A DNA stretch of 64,000 nt from Antilocapra americana (Eukaryota > Chordata > Mammalia > Artiodactyla > Antilocapridae): positions 1,815,845-1,879,844 of the forward strand of contig ML660777.1 in assembly GCA_007570785.1 (NCBI GenBank). Reading direction: 5' to 3'. Numbering within the stretch: the stretch's first letter is position 1; the number at the start of each line of letters is the position of its first letter. Under the pieces are notes generated by a model that ran no database searches, was not told the origin of the DNA, and saw nothing but the letters and a program-made list of their open reading frames with translations. Both the position numbers and the translations under genes were made by a program. This document shows positions 58,317-64,000 of this stretch, piece by piece.

Positions 58317-60090
58317 CCACATAAATTCCTCTCCAACCTCCCAGGACCTGCCTCCCCACGCACACTGCATTTCCCTGTGAATGTATGGTTGCATCTCTAG
58401 GAGGTATGCAGTAAAGGAAAGAAGCCCTGACTTTCTGAATGTCAGAATCAACACTGATAACAGGGTTACCGTTGGAGCAAATGTGATGACTGTTACGTTT
58501 CTTTTTCAAAGTTAAACCGGTCATACTCTCTGTAAAATCAAATGAAACAAGCATCACATTCCAATCCTGCTATAGTCTGACAGTTTACTGCTATAGGGCA
58601 GAAAGGCAAAAATAAACGCAGTAACCCACAAATTGCTTCCAATTGTCTCCTTAAGTACATAGTAAGTAGCTCTAAAAGCAGAATCTGGATTCCAAACAAG
58701 TTCCAACATGCTTCAAATTGCCTCTTAACATATTTCTTTGGAGAAATGCCTAAGTGTTGGGGTCTCTTCCAGCCAGCATAGCTGCCTCTATTCATTCCCA
58801 TGTTAACTGAGCCTGTCAGAAGGTCAGATCCAACCAGTGAGTCACCAGAGGACCCTCTATAGTGTCATCCTCACTGTGAGTATATGTAAACACGAATCAA
58901 TTTCAGGGAGATATGACATAATTAAAGGCTATTATTATGCAGTCCTCTATGAGTCCTGATTTGCATGTTTCCAATAAAAGTACACAGCTCACAGTTAGCA
59001 CACACAAGCTGTCAATTTTTTTCAAGACTATAATTATTACTTGCAAGCCTTGAAAAATATCTCTATCAATTCCAGAAAAGGATTTGAGAGAGATTACTGC
59101 AAATGATGATGGAATAATGAATATTTCTTTTGGCTTTCCAAAAATTGACATCACAGCAATATATCGAAATTTTCATAAGTATATAAATCACAGACAAAAA
59201 AATCATATTACTAGTGTTAAATTTCAGGAGTTAAAAAAGTAACTAAAGAAGATTGAGAACTAATATCACAATGAAACATGATTGCACTAGTTGAGACTTA
59301 GTATCACATTCTTTCTTGTGTTTTTTATTAAGGCATCAGTTTATTTTTAAATCAAAGGTGATATGAGTTGAATTTTGTACTTATTAGAAAGGAATTACAG
59401 AGAAGATTTAAAATCTAGATTTAAGAACTAGGTGCTTTTACCCTCAGTTTAACCACAGAAATATAAGGAATGATACAAAGGTAAGTTCTTATACTATTAT
59501 TTCTATTCTATCAAAAAATTAAAGTAGGCAGCCATGGGTGTAGCTTGTTTCAAAGTTATGATATAGGACTACAATAAAATCTAATCAATTGATACCTAAT
59601 ATATAATGATAGTTTCTATTTGATATTTATTATCATCTCTGTATTATATTTCCAGACTTTGTAAAATTATTCATGCATCCTCTTTTACTTATTAGATGCA
59701 TCTATAAATTATTTATTGTAAATAACCTCAGATATTTTATGGAAAAAATGAACATTTCTAAAAATATTGCCCACAAATCCAAGGACAAAGAAAAAAGAAA
59801 GTTCTTGGCAAGAGGATAGTGAGCTTCTCTGTCTAGCAGAAACCTTAATTCTTTTGCATCCATTATGAACTGGGCTTCAGTTATCTGGTTTGATCAATTT
59901 CTTTATGGAGCTTAATAATCTCACCTCTCTCAGGATATATGCTCCTGAAAATCAAACATTTTCTCCAAACTCTTTGAGGGCTGAGCCTTCAGCATGCATT
60001 AATTATAGCCAGCACTGACTGTGCCATTTTCTAGGTTTCCACAATTCTCTTGGAACTCTGTTACAGAATCTTAATCTTGATCATCGTTCC
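58317..60090. other. Repeat-free block, no gene seen
   Basis: No family recognised on either strand. An 87-codon antisense frame at 58538-58801 has no supporting features. Confidence 0.42.
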
Positions 60091-60094
60091 TTTA

Positions 60095-60670
60095 GCAAGT
60101 ATTTGTTGAGGTTATAAGTATCCGGAACTATTCCTGGTGCCAAGAATACAACAGGAAACATACCAACAGAATATAAACAATCCCTCCATCTTGGGTGCTT
60201 ATGTTCTAGTAAGGGAGATGATGGAAGAAGAAACACTACAAAGTATATAGCATGCTAAATGGGTGAAGGATAAATGGAAGACAGGGAGTACTGTAGGGAG
60301 AGCGAGTTGCAACTTAAAGCCCAGTGGCCTAAAAAACTCTCATGAGAAAAGAACATTCAAGAACACACCTGAAGGATATCAGAGAAACAGCATTCCAAGC
60401 AATGTGCTCAGTCGCTCATCGTGTCTGACTCTTTGTGACCCCCAAGGACTGTAGCCCACCAGACTCCTCTGTCCATGGGGATTCTCCAGGCAAGAGCACT
60501 GGAATAGGTTGCCATGCCGTCCTCCAGGGAATCTTCCCAATCCAGAAATCGAACCCAGGTCTCCTGCATTGCAGGTGGATTCTTGACCCTCTGAGCCACT
60601 AGGGAAGCCCTGCCAAGCAGAGGGATTCACAAGTGCAAAAGCCCTAAGGTGGGAATGAGCCTGCTGTGTT
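60095..60670 (-). mobile_element. L2 LINE, antisense, split by a SINE
   Basis: tagcaagtatttgttgaggt, tattcctggtgccaagaata, ttgggtgcttatgttctagt and acacctgaaggatatcagag follow antisense L2. The phrase gcattccaagca(gagggattcacaagtgc) is cut by Bov-tA at 60402 and resumes at 60613. Confidence 0.6.
60402..60612 (-). mobile_element. Bov-tA SINE nested in L2
   Basis: tgtgctcagtcgctcatcgt to ctctgagccactagggaagc. TSD ccaagca at 60395-60401 and 60613-60619 (7 bp). The L2 text is continuous across the insertion once the SINE is removed. Confidence 0.95.
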
Positions 60671-61374
60671 TGGGGGAGAGAAATGAGGTTGGTGAGTTGG
60701 AGCAGACATATATCTCTCCCTGTCCAACAGCAGCAACACACGAAACTTTGACAGAAATGCAAATTCTCAGACCTTATTGGTGATAAACTGAGGCTGGGGT
60801 AAAATGGCCATTTGTGTATTGACAACTGCCCCCTCTTCCCAGTTACTGTGATTACACCAAAGTATAAGAACACAGTCTGAAGCAAAGTAAGCAGAGGAAA
60901 GGTAATAGCAGACTCAGTTGGAGAAGTTACAGATCATTGCAATTCTACTCTGAGGGAGAAAGGAAGCCAGGAGACATAGATCACTGGAAGAGAAGTGGGG
61001 AGGGAGAGAGACGGAAGGAGAAAAGGGAAGAGGAGAAGAGGGGCAAAGAAAGCAAGTGGGTAAGATAAATTAATAATATAACAACCCACACTGAGAATAT
61101 GGAGCCAATAAATTATATATATTGTTCTCAAGAAATGTAGTCTTTTATTTGCATTTATTTAACAAAAAAGCTCATTCTGCATTGCTCTTTTATTTAAAGA
61201 AGAATAAATATGCGATCTATGCTTATGGATGGAAGGTCTACCATGACCTCATGTTTATATTTGAGTCCTAACAAGCAATCATTTGCATAAGAAAAAAACC
61301 CACTGCTCAACACATTCAACAAGTCTCTGCCTCTAAGCAGGTAAAGACTGTTTTCTGTTAATTCTGTTGAATAC
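60671..61374. other. Unique DNA with purine-rich tract, no gene seen
   Basis: A purine-rich low-complexity stretch lies at about 60955-61055 (gagggagagagacggaaggag-like). No gene or family recognised. Confidence 0.45.
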
Positions 61375-61717
61375 TGCTACGGACTGAATGTTTGTACTCC
61401 TAGCCCCAAACTCATATCTTGAAATCCTAACCCCTAAAAGGTATTAAGAGGTAGGATCTTTGGGAGGTAATCAAGTCATGAAGGTAAAGCCCCCATGAAT
61501 GAGACTCCAGAAAGTTCCCTTGTCCCCACCCACTGGTGAGGACACAGAGAAAAGATGCCATCTATGAACTAAGAAGTGGGTCCTCACCAGACACGCAATC
61601 TGCTAGTATCTTGATTTTGGAATTCCTAGCCTCCAGAATTCCAAGAAATAAATGTATGCTATTTATAAACCAGCCAGTCTACAATATTTTGTTACAGCAG
61701 GCCAAATGAGCAAGACA
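61375..61717 (+). mobile_element. MaLR (ERVL) solo LTR relic
   Basis: A 343-bp solo LTR of the MST/MLT1 type: starts tgctacggactgaatgtttg, has tttgggaggtaatcaagtca, ggtgaggacacagagaaaag, tcctcaccagacacgcaatc, gaaataaatgtatgctattt (with AATAAA), and ends gccaaatgagcaagaca. Flanked by aatac at 61370-61374 and gatac at 61718-61722, a 5-bp TSD with one change. No internal retroviral region is present. Confidence 0.78.
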
Positions 61718-62107
61718 GATACAAAATTCTATGTCTCCTCCAACAGGAAAGCACCCATTTGTGCCAAACACCTTGATGGATTTTATTTTATACCCTAACA
61801 AAACAGTTTCTGTCTAGTGAGAAATGTGAAACACAAGAAGCAGATCAAGAATAAGAAGAGGAAAGAAAAGGATAAATTTATCAAGAGCCTGAATGACAAC
61901 AATTAGTACAATGAGACAATAAGGAGGTCTGTGTGAGAAGATTCGGATGTAATTGCTTTTGTATATATATTCCAAGAAACACACAGAAATGGACACTTAT
62001 ATTGAAGAACAGGAAAGAAAAATCACTTTGCTATTTTGGGGATTACAACATTCCTTGCATTAATCATAGCAAACGGTTATGAGCACCATGTCAAGATGCT
62101 CTTGTAA

Positions 62108-63117
62108 CTCTTGAGTTCAGACTCTTGGCGACCCCATGGACTATAGCACTTCACTCTTCCCTGCCCATCACCAACCTCTGGAGCTTTCTCAAACTCATGT
62201 CCATCAAGTCAGTGATGCCATCCAACCATCTCGTCCTCTGTCATCCCCTTTTCTTCCTGTCTTCAATCTTTCACAGCATCAGGGTCTTTTCCAATGCATC
62301 ACTTCTTTGCATTAGGTAGCCAAAATATTGGAGTTTCACCTTCAGCATCAGTCCTTTCAATGAATATTCAGGGCTTATTTCCTTTACGGTTGACTGGTTT
62401 GATCTCCTTGCAACCCACGGGACTCTCAAGAGTCTTCTCCAACACCACAGTTCAAAACCATCAATTCTTTGGTGCTCAGCTTTCCTTATAATCCAACTCT
62501 CATATCCATAAATGACTACTGGAAAAATCATAGCCTTGATTAGACGGACCTTTGTTGGCAAAGTAATGTCTCGGCTTTCTAATATGCTGTCTAGGTTGGT
62601 CATAACTTTTCTTCCAAGGAGCAAGCATCTTTTAATTTCATGGCTACACTCACCAACTGCAGTAATTTTGGATGCCATGAAAATAAAGTCTCTCACTGTT
62701 TCCCCATCTATTTGTCATGAAGTGATGGGACCAGATGCCATGATCTTAGTTTTCTGAATGTTGAGCTTTAAGCCAGCTTTTTCACTCTCCCCTTTCATTT
62801 TCATCAAGAGGTTCTTTGGTTCCTCTTCACTTTCTGCTGTAAGGGTGGTGTCATCTGTACCCTTGCCTGGAAAATGCCATGGACAGAGGAGCCTGGTAGG
62901 CTACAGTCCATGGGGTTGCTAAGAGTGGACACAACTGAGCAACTTCACTTTCACTTTTCACTTTCATGCATTGGAGAAGGAAATGGCAACCCACTCCAGT
63001 GTTCTTGCCTGGAGAATCCCAGGACGGGGGAGCCTGGTAGGCTGCCATCTATGGGGTTGCACAGAGTAGGACACGACTGAAGCGACTTAGCAGCAGCAGC
63101 AGCAGCATCTGCATATA
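62108..63117 (-). mobile_element. BovB 3' fragment, antisense, split by BOV-A2
   Basis: Antisense BovB from cttgagttcagactcttggc through gatgccatccaaccatctcg, attggagtttcaccttcagc, gactctcaagagtcttctcc, caaagtaatgtctcggcttt, to ggtgtcatctgta at 62859. After the SINE only catctgcatat (63107-63117) remains. The minus strand is open over 62271-62696 (141 codons, BovB C-terminus), without catalytic domains. The insertion-prone site near 62600 is uninterrupted. Confidence 0.95.
62860..63106 (+). mobile_element. BOV-A2 dimeric SINE nested in BovB
   Basis: First monomer truncated (cccttgcctggaaaatgcca), linker ttcacttttcactttcatgc, full second monomer (ggagaaggaaatggcaaccc to gacacgactgaagcgactta) and (cag)n tail. 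TSD catctgta at 62852-62859 and catctgca at 63107-63114. Confidence 0.96.
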
Positions 63118-63884
63118 TTTTCCTTTTATTTTCATTCAATATATTCCTTTGAATATAATTCAAGGTGCCTCTGGTTCTTTGTCATTCATGTCTATCATAA
63201 ACCTTATATCTGTCTTATTAAATTAGGCACTTTAGTATAAACTGCCTGAAATAAACTCATATTCATTCAATCTCTATCAAACTTATAATATGCAATATAG
63301 GGTTTTTTTCCCCCTAATAAGATCGCTTTGCACATTTATAGTTTTGTTTCTATTAATACAAATTATTCAGTAGCACACAAAATGTGCTATCCAAAACTTG
63401 GTTATCAAAGAAAATTATAATATAGAAGCCAAAGAGATATAGCTCAAGATAGATGTCAGCAAGTTGAGGTTATTAGCATAAAGATATCATTAAATGCCAT
63501 TAAGTAAAATGCAGTGGAGATAGATAGAAGGGCCTCAGCCTTTAAATCAATGACAGTCAATACATGGAGAGTAGCTTAGTAGCCATCCATTGACTCAATT
63601 GTACTGCCAGAGCAAACCACTGATTGTCTGGGCCATCAAGTTGGTTCTATCCCTGGCTGAATGCAGCAGATGTAAAATTTACAATAATGAATTAATGGCT
63701 GTTTGTACACATGCTGGGATTTATTTTTCCAGGGAATTATCAACTGTCAATGCTCCCTGGACTTCATCTCCTGGTATAAATGAAAAGTTGGACAACAGTG
63801 TCAGTCATCTATTACCCCCCCCTTTCTTTCATTGCTTCTTCCCCTTTCATCTGTTCTTTCCCTTGTTTTGAGAATAATAATGAT
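63118..63884. other. Unique AT-rich DNA, no gene seen
   Basis: No repeat or gene recognised. A pyrimidine-rich run lies at 63812-63866. Confidence 0.4.
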
Positions 63885-64000
63885 AAAATAAACACTTAAT
63901 GTAGCACTTACTACCCAGGCACTGCTGTATTTCATATATAAGTCATTCAAATATCATCACAACCATATGGGGTAGGTACTATTACTATTTCTCTTGTACA
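63885..64000 (-). repeat. MIR SINE relic, antisense, cut by window end
   Basis: aaacacttaatgtagcactt, actacccaggcactgctgta, aatatcatcacaaccatatg, gggtaggtactattactatt follow the antisense MIR 3' half. Confidence 0.62.

Noticed and set aside
60379..60885. 168-codon minus-strand frame
   Set aside because: It runs through the antisense Bov-tA (60402-60612) and L2 relic; no independent evidence.

Overview
This window is ruminant (pecoran, most likely bovid) nuclear DNA. The diagnosis rests on its repeats: many copies of the tRNA-derived Bov-tA and BOV-A2 SINEs, several copies of the BovB (RTE-type) LINE that mobilises them, a bovine-type L1, and a cetartiodactyl CHR-2 SINE. Older mammal-wide repeats (MIR, L2, L1M, MER5A, a Tigger element, MaLR LTRs) lie underneath. 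I see no host protein-coding exon, tRNA, rRNA or CRISPR array. The only convincing reading frames belong to retrotransposons, so the window reads as intergenic or deep intronic. Families were recognised by eye from memory of consensus sequences; no alignment was run. Insertion boundaries are reliable where a target-site duplication (TSD) is quoted and approximate elsewhere.

Layout. 1-9.2 kb: Bov-tA SINEs scattered among MIR and L2 relics, one inside a MER5A DNA transposon. 9.2-18.5 kb: an L2, a long antisense L1M with a CHR-2 SINE inside it, and a stack of L1 3' ends (16.2-18.5 kb) with two younger L1s and a Bov-tA nested in an older L1. 18.5-24.1 kb: mostly unique sequence with two Bov-tA copies. 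24.1-28.2 kb: a nearly full-length, decayed BovB with recognisable endonuclease and reverse transcriptase, broken by a BOV-A2 and by an inverted BovB fragment. 28.2-39.9 kb: unique AT-rich DNA with scattered SINEs, a BovB 3' end, and an L1 end inside an antisense L2. 39.9-44.5 kb: a full-length-type young L1 with a 19-bp perfect TSD, CpG-rich 5' UTR, intact ORF1 and damaged ORF2; a 400-N assembly gap replaces its middle. 44.5-64 kb: three more BovB 3' fragments, SINEs, an L1/HAL1 ORF1 relic, a Tigger element split by a SINE, a MaLR LTR, and long repeat-poor stretches.

The elements work together as a family. BovB supplies the endonuclease and reverse transcriptase that, by established knowledge, mobilise Bov-tA and BOV-A2. 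The nested insertions give a relative age ladder.

The two most notable observations are these. First, a 29-bp exact inverted copy of sequence at 13592-13620 sits 3.2 kb away inside an L1 microsatellite at 16853-16881. Second, two unrelated BovB-dependent insertions landed at the identical 10-bp position of two different BovB copies. I found no new gene system.
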